A stretch of 64,000 bases of DNA from Pseudomonas sp. RIT-PI-q (GTDB lineage: Bacteria > Pseudomonadota > Gammaproteobacteria > Pseudomonadales > Pseudomonadaceae), in assembly GCF_001297125.1 (NCBI RefSeq), contig NZ_LHPC01000026.1:1-64000 (forward strand), given 5' to 3'. Each line of letters opens with the position of its first letter. Within the stretch, counting starts at the first letter, position 1. Below are positions 37,346-47,042 of the stretch, one piece after another. The translations under genes were made by a program, and so were the position numbers. The notes under the pieces were generated by a model. That model worked only from the letters and a program-made list of their open reading frames with translations. It did no database searches and was not told the origin of the DNA.

Positions 37346-38467
37346 ATGCATAACGTCGTCATCAGCGGCACCGGCCTGTATACCCCGGCCAACAGCATCT
37401 CCAACGAAGAGCTGGTGCAGTCTTTCAACGCTTACGTCGCGCAATTCAACGCCGACAATGCCGACGCCATTGCGCGTGGCGAAATCGAAGCGTTGACCGA
37501 GTCCAGCGCGGCGTTTATCGAAAAAGCGTCGGGCATCAAAAGCCGTTTCGTCATGGACAAGGACGGCATCCTCGACCCGCAACGCATGGCGCCACGCTTG
37601 CCGGAACGCTCGAATGACGAGTGGTCGGTGCTCTGCCAGATGGCCATCGGTGCCGCCGAACAAGCCTTGCAGCGCGCCGGCAAGACCGCCGCAGACATCG
37701 ACGGCGTGATCGTCGCCTGCTCCAACCTGCAACGCGCCTACCCGGCCATCGCCATCGAAGTCCAGGAAGCACTGGGCATCCAGGGCTTCGGTTTCGACAT
37801 GAACGTCGCCTGCTCCTCGGCGACCTTCGGCATTCAGGCCGCCGCCAACAGCGTGCAACTGGGCCAGGCCCGGGCAATCCTGATGGTCAACCCGGAAGTC
37901 TGCACCGGCCACCTGAACTTCCGCGATCGTGACAGCCACTTCATCTTCGGCGACGCCGCGACCGCAGTGATCATCGAACGTGCCGACCTGGCGACGTCCA
38001 AGCATCAGTTCGATATCGTCAGCACCAAACTGCTGACCAAGTTCTCCAACAACATCCGCAACAACTTCGGCTTCCTCAACCGCGCGGCGGAAGAGGGCAT
38101 CGGCGCCAAGGACAAACTGTTCGTGCAGGAAGGCCGCAAGGTGTTCCGCGACGTCTGCCCGATGGTCGCCGAGCTGATCGCTACGCACCTGGAAGAAAAC
38201 CAGCTGAACATCAGCGACGTGAAACGCTTCTGGCTGCACCAGGCCAACCTCAGCATGAACCACTTGATCGTGAAGAAGCTGCTGGGCCGCGAAGCCACCG
38301 AAGAAGAAGCGCCGGTAATTCTCGACACCTACGCCAACACCAGCTCCGCCGGTTCCGTGATTGCGTTTCACAAGAACCAGGATGACCTGGCCGCCGGCTC
38401 GCTGGCCGTGCTCAGCTCGTTTGGCGCCGGTTATTCGATTGGCAGCGTGATCCTGCGCAAGCGCTGA
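37346..38467 (+). CDS. Beta-ketoacyl-ACP synthase III-like enzyme (FabH family)
   Basis: A 373-residue condensing enzyme. The Cys-His-Asn triad is visible: Cys156 in NVACSSATFG, His298 in WLHQANLSMN and Asn331 in TYANTSSAGS. It is longer than E. coli FabH (about 317) and matches in size the Pseudomonas PA3286-type enzyme, which has been described as feeding medium-chain acyl-CoA from beta-oxidation into fatty-acid synthesis. That specific role is knowledge of the relative, not proven here. No other fatty-acid genes are adjacent. The start at 37346 is chosen because the family N-terminus begins there. Confidence 0.88.
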   Translation: MHNVVISGTGLYTPANSISNEELVQSFNAYVAQFNADNADAIARGEIEALTESSAAFIEKASGIKSRFVMDKDGILDPQRMAPRLPERSNDEWSVLCQMAIGAAEQALQRAGKTAADIDGVIVACSNLQRAYPAIAIEVQEALGIQGFGFDMNVACSSATFGIQAAANSVQLGQARAILMVNPEVCTGHLNFRDRDSHFIFGDAATAVIIERADLATSKHQFDIVSTKLLTKFSNNIRNNFGFLNRAAEEGIGAKDKLFVQEGRKVFRDVCPMVAELIATHLEENQLNISDVKRFWLHQANLSMNHLIVKKLLGREATEEEAPVILDTYANTSSAGSVIAFHKNQDDLAAGSLAVLSSFGAGYSIGSVILRKR

Positions 38468-38480
38468 GTTCGCCCTAAAA

Positions 38481-38573
38481 AGATCGCAGCCTCGTTGCAC
38501 TCGACAGCTCCTACAGGGTGTACGCCATCCCATGTAGGAGCTGTCGAGTGCAACGAGGCTGCGATCTTTTTTT
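38481..38573. repeat. REP-like palindrome, GCTGTCGAGTGCAACGAGG class
   Basis: Third copy of the class seen at 4393 and 37011: inverted arms of about 38 bases and a run of seven T on the plus strand. It starts 13 bases after the KAS III stop and could also act as that gene's terminator. Confidence 0.8.
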
Positions 38574-38586
38574 GGGCGCAAACAAA

Positions 38587-38646
38587 ACAGCCTCGCGTTG
38601 GTGTACCGGACGGATGATGGGGACCGGTACACCAACGCGAGGCTGT
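38587..38646 (-). terminator. Strong 23-bp hairpin terminator of the porin gene
   Basis: Perfect 23-base arms (38587-38609 and 38624-38646; CAGCCTCGCGTTGGTGTACC at the left) enclose a 14-base loop. On the minus strand they are followed by TTTTGTTT, 43 bases beyond the porin stop. This is an intrinsic terminator for a highly expressed gene. Confidence 0.8.
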
Positions 38647-38689
38647 AAAAAGAGCTCAGGCTTCCTTGCCCGAGTCATGTTGCGCGGAA

Positions 38690-40006
38690 TCAGAACTTGG
38701 CTTCGGCATCCAGTTGCAGGGTGTTGATGTCCGAGTCTTTGAGGTTGGCGTTGGTGTAGTCCGAGTTAGCCATGAAGTAAGTAGCGCCGAGGTTGAAGTT
38801 CTTGTCCAACTCGTAGCTCACTTTCAACTTGCTGCCACGCGAACCGGTAAAGCCGTTGGCGAAGTCGGAGTCGGTGAAGGCACCGACCACCGCGTTACGT
38901 TGTACGTCGCGATAGTTGTAGTCCACGGCGAAGCCGTAGATCTTGGTCTTGACGCCGGCCAACCAGGCAGTGTCCTGATCGTTGCTGGCATCTTTGTTGT
39001 TGACGTACTGACCGTAGATCGACAGTGGCAGTGGCAGACCGCCAACGTCCAGCTGACCAAAACCTTCGTACAGCTTGAACTGCTCGTTCGGGCTGTTGCC
39101 GTTGATCGCCAGTTGCCCTGGGATGACGCCAGCGACTGGGGTGATGTCGTCGTCGTTGTCGTAGCCGTAGACGCTGCCGCCCAGGGTGAATTTCAGGTTG
39201 TCGGTGAGGGCGAAGCGCGCGCCCAACTGACCGGCGTACAGACGCAGGTCGTGTTTGAACTGCACACCGTCGCCGTCGACGTTGTCCTTGAGGGTGTAGT
39301 GACCGGCGCTACCGAACAGCTCGGTGCTGGCGCCCAACGGGTATTTGTAAGCCAGGGACAGACCTTCAGGGCTGATGTCGCTATCCCAGATGATGTCGCC
39401 CATGCTCACCCATTGCTGCGGCATCTTGCCGCCAACGATGTGCAGGTTCTTGGCGAAGTCGGGGTGGTAGTCGACGTAACCCTGGTCCAGCCAGATCTGC
39501 TTCTTGTCGAAGTAGTTGTCCAGACTCTGGTTGGTGGAGCGCGGGTCGTCGTTGTTGCCGGTGGCGATACGGATACCGGTGTCGACCTGCGGGTTGATTT
39601 CGGTATAGGCACCCAGGCGGGCACGAATACGCTGGCGATCCTGGTCTTTGTTGTTGGAAACGCCATCGTTGTGGACGTTTTCCTGACGGAAACGCACGTC
39701 ACCCTTGAATTGGGTCTTGGCTGCCCACGCCAGTTTCTGGTCGAAGGTGCTCAGTTCAGTGGTTTTCTTCGCGGTCGCGGCGATCTGCTCGTTGGTCTCT
39801 TGCTGAGCCTGACGGGCGATCTGCTGGTCTTTCTGGTCCCTGGCCAGCTCGGCTTGCAATTCGCTGTACTGCGCGTTGGTAATCGAGCCGTTTGCCTTAA
39901 GCATGTCGAGCAGTTTGGCGTCGACTGCGGCGCTGGCCGGAACACTCATGGCCAGCAACAGACCACCACACAGGGCTGCCGCAGTTTTCGTGGAAGCAAG
40001 ACGCAT
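38690..40006 (-). CDS. Putative outer-membrane porin
   Basis: A 438-residue beta-barrel protein. Signal peptide: residues 1-26, ending SVPASAA. A short polar, coiled-coil-like segment follows (about 45-75, rich in Gln, Glu and Ala), then alternating amphipathic strands rich in Tyr, Gly, Asn and Asp, and a C-terminal Phe (LDAEAKF), the BAM recognition signal. This fits the family called 'putative porin' in Pseudomonas. The coiled coil may drive trimerisation. Monocistronic, with a strong terminator. Start at 40006 chosen because it opens the signal peptide. Confidence 0.88.
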   Translation of the reverse strand: MRLASTKTAAALCGGLLLAMSVPASAAVDAKLLDMLKANGSITNAQYSELQAELARDQKDQQIARQAQQETNEQIAATAKKTTELSTFDQKLAWAAKTQFKGDVRFRQENVHNDGVSNNKDQDRQRIRARLGAYTEINPQVDTGIRIATGNNDDPRSTNQSLDNYFDKKQIWLDQGYVDYHPDFAKNLHIVGGKMPQQWVSMGDIIWDSDISPEGLSLAYKYPLGASTELFGSAGHYTLKDNVDGDGVQFKHDLRLYAGQLGARFALTDNLKFTLGGSVYGYDNDDDITPVAGVIPGQLAINGNSPNEQFKLYEGFGQLDVGGLPLPLSIYGQYVNNKDASNDQDTAWLAGVKTKIYGFAVDYNYRDVQRNAVVGAFTDSDFANGFTGSRGSKLKVSYELDKNFNLGATYFMANSDYTNANLKDSDINTLQLDAEAKF

Positions 40007-40290
40007 ATCAATCTCCGAAGATGAGAGTGGATGACTGGGCCATCCAGGGCACAACCGACCATTGATGGACGGAAAACAGTGGCCGGGGGTAGAACCCGAC
40101 GCTCTAAAAACAGGCGCCAGTATCGCGATGGTTTATGACAGAGCGGTGGCAATGTGATGGCATGTCGATGACGATACGAAGTTGCCGAGAACTATTGCGC
40201 TAGAGCGCTGTCGTCGAATTGCTCGTGTGCAATGGATAGCGATAAGCGATACTCGCGAGGCTTTATCGCGAAGAAGTGGAGAGGAAGTTG

Positions 40291-41415
40291 ATGCCGTTGC
40301 AACGTTTGCAAAGCCTGTCTGAAATTGCGTCGCAAGCGTGGGACGCACTGGTGCCCGAGACTCAGCCATTTTTGCGTCACGCTTTTCTGAGCGCGCTTGA
40401 AGACAGCGGCAGCGTCGGCCCGCATTCCGGCTGGCAGCCCGAGCATTTGTTGCATATCGAAGGTGATCGTCTGATCGCCGCACTGCCCAGTTACCGCAAG
40501 TGGCATTCCTACGGCGAATACGTGTTCGACCATGCCTGGGCTGACGCGTGTGAGCGTGCCGGAATCGAGTATTACCCCAAGCTGCTGAGCGCCGTGCCGT
40601 TCAGTCCGGTCAGCGGGCCGCGGCTGTTGGCGTCCACGGTCGAGGACGGTTTCGAACTGCTGAAAAGCCTGCCGGGCTACCTTGAGATCGAAGAACTTTC
40701 CAGCGCCCACATCAACTTCACCGACCCGTTCACCGACGCCGCGTTGGCCGAGCAGCCGGGCTGGTTGCAGCGGATCGGCTGCCAGTACCACTGGCAGAAC
40801 CGCGGCTATCGGGATTTTCAGGACTTTCTCGACGTTCTCAGTTCGCGCAAACGCAAACAAATGCGCAAAGAGCGCGAACAAGTGGCGGGGCAGGGCATTG
40901 ATTTTGAATGGCTTGAAGGTCGGCAACTGGATCAGGCGCAATGGGATTTTGTCTATGCCTGCTACGCCAATACCTACGCTGTACGTCGGCAAAGGCCCTA
41001 TCTGACGCGGGAATTTTTCAGTCTTTTGGCCGAGCGCACGCCCGAATCCATTCGCGTGGTGCTGGCCAAGCAAGGCTCACGGCCGGTGGCAATGGCCTTC
41101 AGTCTGGTGGGTGGCGACAGTTTTTACGGCCGCTACTGGGGCTGTCTGGCGGAGTTCGACCGGCTGCACTTCGAGACCTGTTTCTACCAGGGCATGGATT
41201 ACGCGATTGCCAACGGCTTCCAGCGTTTCGACGCCGGCGCCCAGGGTGAGCACAAGTTGATTCGCGGGTTTGAACCGGTGATCACGCATTCCTGGCATTA
41301 CCTGAGGCATCCGGGATTGAAGGCGGCGGTGAAGGATTTTCTGCAACAGGAGCGCGTCGGGGTACTGGCGTATGCCGAGGAAGCGAGGACCGCCTTGCCT
41401 TACCGGCAAGACTGA
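40291..41415 (+). CDS. FemAB/GNAT-like acyltransferase (peptidogalycan biosynthesis family)
   Basis: A 374-residue soluble protein. It reads as the family of GNAT-fold proteins related to FemAB, often annotated as peptidogalycan biosynthesis or DUF482: HAFLSALEDSGSVGPHSGW at the start, the KRKQMRKEREQVAGQGIDF stretch in the middle and FYQGMDYAIANGFQRFDAG followed by EHKLIRGFEP near the end. An aminoacyl or acyl transfer is likely but the substrate is unknown. The start at 40291 follows GAGGAAG. It is convergent with aqpZ, with only 15 bases between stops. Confidence 0.83.
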   Translation: MPLQRLQSLSEIASQAWDALVPETQPFLRHAFLSALEDSGSVGPHSGWQPEHLLHIEGDRLIAALPSYRKWHSYGEYVFDHAWADACERAGIEYYPKLLSAVPFSPVSGPRLLASTVEDGFELLKSLPGYLEIEELSSAHINFTDPFTDAALAEQPGWLQRIGCQYHWQNRGYRDFQDFLDVLSSRKRKQMRKEREQVAGQGIDFEWLEGRQLDQAQWDFVYACYANTYAVRRQRPYLTREFFSLLAERTPESIRVVLAKQGSRPVAMAFSLVGGDSFYGRYWGCLAEFDRLHFETCFYQGMDYAIANGFQRFDAGAQGEHKLIRGFEPVITHSWHYLRHPGLKAAVKDFLQQERVGVLAYAEEARTALPYRQD

Positions 41416-41430
41416 TCCTCTGCCGAGGCT

Positions 41431-42126
41431 TTAACTGCCTTCCTTGCCCAGCCATCGATACGTCACGCCACCGACCACTGCACCGAGCAGTGGCGCCACC
41501 CAGAACATCCACAATTGCGCGATGGCCCAGCCACCGACAATCAGCGCCGGGCCGGTGCTGCGCGCCGGATTGACTGAGGTGTTGGTGACGGGAATCGAGA
41601 TCAGGTGGATCAGTGTCAAGGCCAGGCCGATGGCGATCGGTGCCAGCCCGGCGGGCGCTCGCTTGTCGGTGGCGCCGAGGATGATCAGCACGAACATGGC
41701 CGTCATCACCAGTTCACAGACAAAGCCTGCGGCCATCGAGTATTTGCCGGGGGAGTGTTCGCCGTAGCCGTTGGAGGCGAGGCCGGCGGAAAGATCAAAG
41801 CCTTCTTTGCCGCTGGCGATGTAGTAGAGCAAGGCGGCAGCGATAACCCCGCCAATCACTTGGGCGATGATGTAGGCGGGCAGTTCCCTGGCCGGGAATC
41901 GACCGCCGACGAACAAACCGACGGACACGGCGGGGGTGAGGGGGCGACCGGGAAAAAGGCCAATGGCAAAGGCCATGGTCAGCACCGTCAGACCGAAGGC
42001 CAGGGCCACGCCAAGTACCCCGATCCCCAACGGAGAAGACGCGGCCAACACCGCACTGCCGCAACCCCCCAATACCAGCCAGAACGTGCCTAACAACTCA
42101 GTGACTGAACGTTTGAACAGAGACAT
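41431..42126 (-). CDS. aqpZ: Aquaporin Z with an aberrant first NPA box
   Basis: A 231-residue six-helix water channel. The second NPA box is intact ([13 protein letters not shown], Arg189 in place), as are His174 and the Phe near residue 46. The first box reads [14 protein letters not shown] (residues 57-70), where AqpZ normally has H-I-S-G-x-H-x-N-P-A-V. The Asn of the first NPA is thus Thr64 and the surrounding His, Ser and His residues are also changed, while flanking sequence is normal. The changes sit in C- and T-runs (41935-41958) and could be base-call errors. If real, the pore would be altered. Otherwise length and topology are normal. Confidence 0.9.
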   Translation of the reverse strand: MSLFKRSVTELLGTFWLVLGGCGSAVLAASSPLGIGVLGVALAFGLTVLTMAFAIGLFPGRPLTPAVSVGLFVGGRFPARELPAYIIAQVIGGVIAAALLYYIASGKEGFDLSAGLASNGYGEHSPGKYSMAAGFVCELVMTAMFVLIILGATDKRAPAGLAPIAIGLALTLIHLISIPVTNTSVNPARSTGPALIVGGWAIAQLWMFWVAPLLGAVVGGVTYRWLGKEGS

Positions 42127-42479
42127 GAGAGCGTCCTTGATAGGCTTCCCTATCGAGACTGTATCGAGTTTTGCATCCTTGCAGATTTACGACAGGCTCA
42201 GCTCCAGAACCTTGGGTGATTACAGCAGGGGTTTTGTGGATTTCCAGTGCGGGTGGGACGTGCCAGAGCCCATGGTTGGTGGGGTTTGGTGGGTTTTGGG
42301 ATTGGGATTGGGGGTATATCCGTTTCTGCGGTAACGGCGGCTGGCAGATTCGCTCTTACAGCGAGTCCCTTTTTCAAACGCCTGCGTTCGGCCTCTGGGA
42401 CAGGGGCAACAGATCAAGATCAAAAACCAAAGCAACAGCAGATCAAAAGCGAACGCAACCTCTGAAAACACCATCCCCC
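42127..42479. other. Intergenic region without a recognisable gene
   Basis: About 350 bases between aqpZ and a REP pair. It includes a G/T-rich stretch (GTTGGTGGGG-like, 42274-42312) with no convincing reading frame or ribosome site. The aqpZ promoter should lie at its left end. Confidence 0.6.
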
Positions 42480-42724
42480 TGTAGGAGCTGGCTTGCCAGC
42501 GAAGCACTCGAATGCGCCACGTTTATCCTGATTGAATGCGTCATCGTTAACGACCTTCGCTGGCAAGCCAGCTCCTACAGGGGATTGGAGAACGAAACGT
42601 AGAAAGGGGCCGCGCACGGTCGGTGTAGGAGCTGGCTTGCCAGCGAAGCATTCGAATGCGCCACGTTTATCCTGATTGAACGCGTCATCGTTAACGACCT
42701 TCGCTGGCAAGCCAGCTCCTACAG
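42480..42724. repeat. Two near-identical REP doublets in direct repeat
   Basis: Units at 42480-42580 and 42624-42724 each hold an inverted TGTAGGAGCTGGCTTGCCAG pair. Their internal loops (CGAATGCGCCACGTTTATCC and on) match almost base for base, spaced 144 bases apart. This points to recent duplication. They lie just past the stop of the ABC transporter gene. Confidence 0.9.
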
Positions 42725-42763
42725 GGCAGGTGACTCGCCGAAATAACGGATATCCACCCAACC

Positions 42764-44596
42764 TCAATCAATCCCCACAAACCCACCCGTCTGGTGCTGC
42801 CACAACCGCGCATACAACCCCCCATGCGCCAGCAGTTCAGCATGGCTGCCGGTCTCGGCAATCTTGCCTTTCTCCAGCACCACCAACCGATCCATCCGGG
42901 CGATGGTCGACAGCCGGTGCGCGATGGCGATCACCGTCTTACCCTGCATCAACGTTTCCAGGCTCTCCTGAATTGCCGCTTCAACCTCCGAATCCAGCGC
43001 CGACGTCGCCTCGTCCATAATCAGAATCGGCGCGTCCTTGAGCAGTACACGAGCAATGGCAATCCGCTGCCGCTGCCCCCCGGAGAGTTTCACCCCACGT
43101 TCACCCACGTGAGCATCAAAACCGGTCCGGCCTTCGGCGTCCGACAACAACGGAATGAACTCGTCGGCCCGAGCCTTGTGCACCGCTTCCCAGAGTTCAG
43201 CATCGGTCGCGTCAGGTTTGCCGTACAACAAATTGTCGCGGATCGAACGGTGCAGCAAGGAAGTGTCCTGAGTGATCATGCCAATGCGCTCACGCAGGCT
43301 TTCCTGGCCGACTTCTGCAATGTTCTGACCATCGATGAGGATGCGCCCGCCCTGCACGTCATACAGCCGAAGCAGCAGATTGACCAAGGTCGACTTGCCC
43401 GCACCGGACGGCCCGATCAGGCCGATTTTCTCGCCAGGTTTGATCGTCAGGTTGAGGTCGCCAATAATCCCGCTCTTCTTGCCATAGTGGAAATCCACGT
43501 GCTCGAAACGCACCTCGCCACGGCTGACCGCCAACGGTTTGGCCTGCTCTCGGTCGGTAACGCTGACCGGTTGCGAGATAGTCTGCAAACCGTCCTGAAC
43601 CATACCAATGTTTTCGAAAATGCCCGTGACCACCCACATGATCCAGCCGGACATGTTGACGATACGGATCACCAGGCCCGTGGCCAGGGCAATGGCGCCC
43701 ACGGTGATCAGCGACTGCGTCCACAACCACAGGGCCAGGCCGGTGGTGCCGACGATCAGCAAGCCGTTCATGCTGGTGATCACCACGTCCATGCTGGTGA
43801 CCACCCGGCCAGCCAGTTGGGCTTTTTCGGTTTGTTCCTTGATCGCTTCGCGCGCGTATTGCTGCTCGAAATTGGTGTGGGCGAACAGCTTCAGCGTGGT
43901 GATGTTGGTGTAGCCGTCGACGATCCGCCCCATCAGTTTGGAGCGCGCATCCGAGGACACCACCGAGCGCTCCTTGACCCGTGGCACGAAGTAATAGAGG
44001 GCGCTGATGAACGCAACGATCCACGTCAGCAGCGGGATCATCAGGCGCCAGTCGGCTTCGGCGAACAGCACCAGCGAACTGATCGCGTAGATCAGCACGT
44101 GCCACAACGCATCAACCGCTTGCACGGCGGAATCGCGCAACGAGTTGCCGGTCTGCATGATGCGTTGGGCGATGCGCCCGGCGAAGTCGTTCTGGAAGAA
44201 ATTCAGGCTCTGCTTGAGCACATAACTGTGGTTCTGCCAGCGGATCATGCTGGTCATGCTGGGGCTCAGGGTCTGGTGCACCAGCAGGTCATGCAGGCCC
44301 ACGAACACCGGGCGCAGAATCAGTGCGACCACGGCCATCCAGGCCAGTTCGATGCCGTGTTCCTTGAAGAAATTGACGTTCGGCGTGCCTTGGGCAAGGT
44401 CGATGATGCGGCTCAGGTAGCTGAACAGCGCCACTTCGATCAGCGCGCCAAACAGGCCGACGATCAGCAGGACAGCGAAACTCGGCCAGACCTGCTTCAG
44501 ATAATAGGTATAGAAGGGGAGAACCCGATCCGGCGGAGCCGCCGTCGGGGCGTCGCGGAATATGTCGATCAGTTTCTCAAAACGGCGATAAAGCAT
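42764..44596 (-). CDS. ABC transporter, fused permease and ATPase (exporter type)
   Basis: A 610-residue half-transporter that should act as a homodimer. The N-terminal membrane domain has about six helices (residues 35-320), and the ATPase follows: Walker A GPSGAGKSTLVN, ABC signature LSGGQRQRIA, Walker B ILIMDEATSALDSE, and H-loop AIAHRLS. This is the MsbA/multidrug-like exporter layout. The export substrate is not predictable. The start at 44596 is taken at the conserved MLYRRFEK; the preceding frame lacks similarity. No partner protein is adjacent. Confidence 0.92.
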   Translation of the reverse strand: MLYRRFEKLIDIFRDAPTAAPPDRVLPFYTYYLKQVWPSFAVLLIVGLFGALIEVALFSYLSRIIDLAQGTPNVNFFKEHGIELAWMAVVALILRPVFVGLHDLLVHQTLSPSMTSMIRWQNHSYVLKQSLNFFQNDFAGRIAQRIMQTGNSLRDSAVQAVDALWHVLIYAISSLVLFAEADWRLMIPLLTWIVAFISALYYFVPRVKERSVVSSDARSKLMGRIVDGYTNITTLKLFAHTNFEQQYAREAIKEQTEKAQLAGRVVTSMDVVITSMNGLLIVGTTGLALWLWTQSLITVGAIALATGLVIRIVNMSGWIMWVVTGIFENIGMVQDGLQTISQPVSVTDREQAKPLAVSRGEVRFEHVDFHYGKKSGIIGDLNLTIKPGEKIGLIGPSGAGKSTLVNLLLRLYDVQGGRILIDGQNIAEVGQESLRERIGMITQDTSLLHRSIRDNLLYGKPDATDAELWEAVHKARADEFIPLLSDAEGRTGFDAHVGERGVKLSGGQRQRIAIARVLLKDAPILIMDEATSALDSEVEAAIQESLETLMQGKTVIAIAHRLSTIARMDRLVVLEKGKIAETGSHAELLAHGGLYARLWQHQTGGFVGID

Positions 44597-44688
44597 CAGT
44601 TCTCCGCCCGCGCGCGGGCTCTCCTTTAAGCACAATGAGCGGTGCCGGCAAAACCGGCGCCGCTCAGAACTCCCTGTTCAGCTTAGTC

Positions 44689-45246
44689 TCAGTCGATGCG
44701 CTTGGCCGACTTGATGAACACCGGGTCGGCCGGCACGTCTTTCATGCCGCCACGGGTTGTGGTTTGCGAATTGACGATAACGTCCACCACGTCCATGCCT
44801 TTGACCACTTTACCGAACACGGCATAGCCATCACCGCTGTCGAGGAAGTCGTTGTCCTTGACGTTGACGAAGAACTGGCTGGTGGCCGAATCGGGGTTGG
44901 AAGTCCGGGCCATCGACAGCGTGCCACGCACGTTATGCAGACCGTTCTTGGATTCGTTCTTGATCGGCGCCTTGGTGTCTTTCTGCTGCATTTGCTGAGT
45001 GAAACCACCGCCCTGGATCATGAAGCCCGGGATCACACGGTGGAAAATCGTGTTGTTGTAGAAGCCGCTGTCGACGTACTCAAGGAAGTTCTTGGTACTG
45101 ATCGGCGCCTTGACCGGGTCCAGTTCGATTTCGATCTGACCGTTGGTGGTGTCCAGCAGCACGTGCGGCGCCTTGGCGGGCGTGGCGGCCATCAGGTTGG
45201 CGGCAAACAGTACGGAGCCAGCGACGAGGGCGATTTTTTTCAGCAT
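44689..45246 (-). CDS. ppiA: Periplasmic cyclophilin-type peptidyl-prolyl isomerase
   Basis: A 185-residue PPIase. A signal peptide ([20 protein letters not shown], then ATPAKA) precedes the cyclophilin core. Core motifs: [15 protein letters not shown] (catalytic Arg), [21 protein letters not shown] and [15 protein letters not shown]. It should catalyse proline isomerisation on envelope proteins. It overlaps the 3' end of the upstream alpha/beta hydrolase gene by seven bases, suggesting co-transcription, although no functional link is obvious. Confidence 0.94.
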   Translation of the reverse strand: MLKKIALVAGSVLFAANLMAATPAKAPHVLLDTTNGQIEIELDPVKAPISTKNFLEYVDSGFYNNTIFHRVIPGFMIQGGGFTQQMQQKDTKAPIKNESKNGLHNVRGTLSMARTSNPDSATSQFFVNVKDNDFLDSGDGYAVFGKVVKGMDVVDVIVNSQTTTRGGMKDVPADPVFIKSAKRID

Positions 45247-46055
45247 GGGTCAGTGATCCTGAGTGTGGTGGTGTCGACTGCGGTGAGAAACTCGAGCAGG
45301 GTTTGGTTGAAGCGTTCGGGTTGATCCAGCGGGGTGGCGTGGCGCGAATCGGCGATCACCACCAGCCGCGCATCGGGCAGCAGTTTTACGTACGTCTCTT
45401 TCAGCGAGACCGGCGTGTAATCACGGTCGGCGCTGACGATGAGGGTTGGACAGGAGACCTTTGAAAGTCGTTCCTGAACACCCCAACCAACGATCGCATC
45501 GAAGCTGGCGAGATAAGCATGTTTGTCGTTTTTTGCCCAGCGCTCGGCCATTTTTTGTCGCAAATCCGCCTGTTCCGGTTTGGGGAACAGCTTGCCTCCA
45601 AGGGCCGTGCCGATGGCGCCGAGACTGAGGACACGCATCAGGCTCCAACGCTTGAACCATTGCCAATAGTCATCGCGGCTGCGCAGTTTGACCTCGGGCG
45701 CGCTGTTGACGATGCACAGGCTTTTGAGCAGTTGCGGCTGATCCACCGCCAGTTGAAAGCCGATCATGCCGCCCATCGAAAGCCCTACATAATGTGTCGG
45801 GCCGAGGTTCAAATGCTCCATCAGGGCGATCAAGTCGGCGCTGAACCCGGCGATGCTGTAGCGCTCGCGGGGCTTGTCGGAGCGACCGTGGCCGCGCACG
45901 TCCGGGACGATCACCCGGTAGTGGGCCGACAGCGCCGGGATCTGCTTTTCCCAGTCCAGTGTGCTGGAACCCAGCCCGTGGACCAGCAGCAACGGCGTGC
46001 CGTGGCCATATTCCTCATAGTGCAGGTTGCAACCTTCGTGTTCGAAATAGGCCAT
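45240..46055 (-). CDS. Alpha/beta-hydrolase
   Basis: A 271-residue cytoplasmic hydrolase. The oxyanion loop is [17 protein letters not shown], the nucleophile elbow is [12 protein letters not shown], and the catalytic His is in [12 protein letters not shown]. It resembles the esterase/lipase group around BioH and 3-oxoadipate enol-lactonase, but no substrate can be assigned. It lies 14 bases downstream of the LysR gene and overlaps ppiA, giving a likely lysR-hydrolase-ppiA run. Confidence 0.88.
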   Translation of the reverse strand: MAYFEHEGCNLHYEEYGHGTPLLLVHGLGSSTLDWEKQIPALSAHYRVIVPDVRGHGRSDKPRERYSIAGFSADLIALMEHLNLGPTHYVGLSMGGMIGFQLAVDQPQLLKSLCIVNSAPEVKLRSRDDYWQWFKRWSLMRVLSLGAIGTALGGKLFPKPEQADLRQKMAERWAKNDKHAYLASFDAIVGWGVQERLSKVSCPTLIVSADRDYTPVSLKETYVKLLPDARLVVIADSRHATPLDQPERFNQTLLEFLTAVDTTTLRITDPC

Positions 46056-46069
46056 GCATACACTCCGTG

Positions 46070-46993
46070 TCAGGCTTGTTCAGGGGCGGCGAAAGGGGCA
46101 TCCAGCGGCGCGGTGTCGAAGGTGCGCAGCAGTTCGATGAGAATCTGCGTGGCCGGGCCCAGCGGTTTGTCCTTGTTCGAGTACAAGTAAAAGCTCGGGT
46201 TGCGACTGCCGCCCTGATCCAACGGTAGCAGCTTGAGCGTACCTTCCTTGATTTCCCGTTCGATCATGTGCCGAGGCAACCAGGCAAAACCCAGCCCGCT
46301 GCTGACAAACGTCGCGGCGGTGGCCAGGCTGCCAACCGTCCAGCGCTGTTCGGCGCCGAGCCAGCCGACGTCCCGTGGCTGCTGCCGGCCGGAGTCGCGG
46401 ATCACTACTTGCAGCTGGCTTTCCAGGTCCTGGAAGTTCAGTTCGCGGTTGAGGCGGTGCAGCGGATGTTCGGGATGGGCGACCGCCACGAACTCGACGT
46501 CGCTCAATTCCGCGCCCAGATAACCGGGAATGCTGAAACCGCTAATGGCCAGGTCGGCCACGCCTTCGAGCAAGACTTCTTCCACGCCCGACAACACTTC
46601 TTCGCGCAGACGCACCCGGCAGCCACGGCTTTGTGGCATGAACGCGGTCAGCGCGCGGACAAGGCGGGCGCTCGGGTAAGCGGCGTCGACCACCAACCGC
46701 ACTTCGGCTTCCCAGCCCTGTTCCATGTGATGGGCCAGGTCTTCCAGTTGGCTGGCCTGTTTCACCAGTTGCCGGGACCGGCGCAGCAGCACGCCGCCGG
46801 CTTCGGTGAGTACCGCTTTGCGGCCATCGATGCGCAACAACGGCACACCGAGCTGGTCCTGCATGCGCGCCACGGTGTAGCTGACTGACGATTGCGAGCG
46901 GTGCAGCGCTTCGGCGGCCTGGGCGAAACCACCGTGGTCGACCACGGCCTGAAGCGTTCGCCATTGATCAAGGGTCACGCGGGGCGCTTTCAT
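46070..46993 (-). CDS. LysR-family transcriptional regulator
   Basis: A 307-residue LTTR with its helix-turn-helix at residues 5-60 (TLDQWRTLQAVVDHGGFA, then ALHRSQSSVSYTVARMQ). The effector domain is of normal length. It points away from the small secreted-protein gene and azoR, 49 bases from the former. In Pseudomonas such regulators often control a divergent azoreductase, so azoR is a candidate target, together with the downstream hydrolase. Confidence 0.9.
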   Translation of the reverse strand: MKAPRVTLDQWRTLQAVVDHGGFAQAAEALHRSQSSVSYTVARMQDQLGVPLLRIDGRKAVLTEAGGVLLRRSRQLVKQASQLEDLAHHMEQGWEAEVRLVVDAAYPSARLVRALTAFMPQSRGCRVRLREEVLSGVEEVLLEGVADLAISGFSIPGYLGAELSDVEFVAVAHPEHPLHRLNRELNFQDLESQLQVVIRDSGRQQPRDVGWLGAEQRWTVGSLATAATFVSSGLGFAWLPRHMIEREIKEGTLKLLPLDQGGSRNPSFYLYSNKDKPLGPATQILIELLRTFDTAPLDAPFAAPEQA

Positions 46994-47042
46994 GAATAGC
47001 TCCTCTTGTCCTAAGCTGGCCGTCCCTATTGGAGACTGCTGA

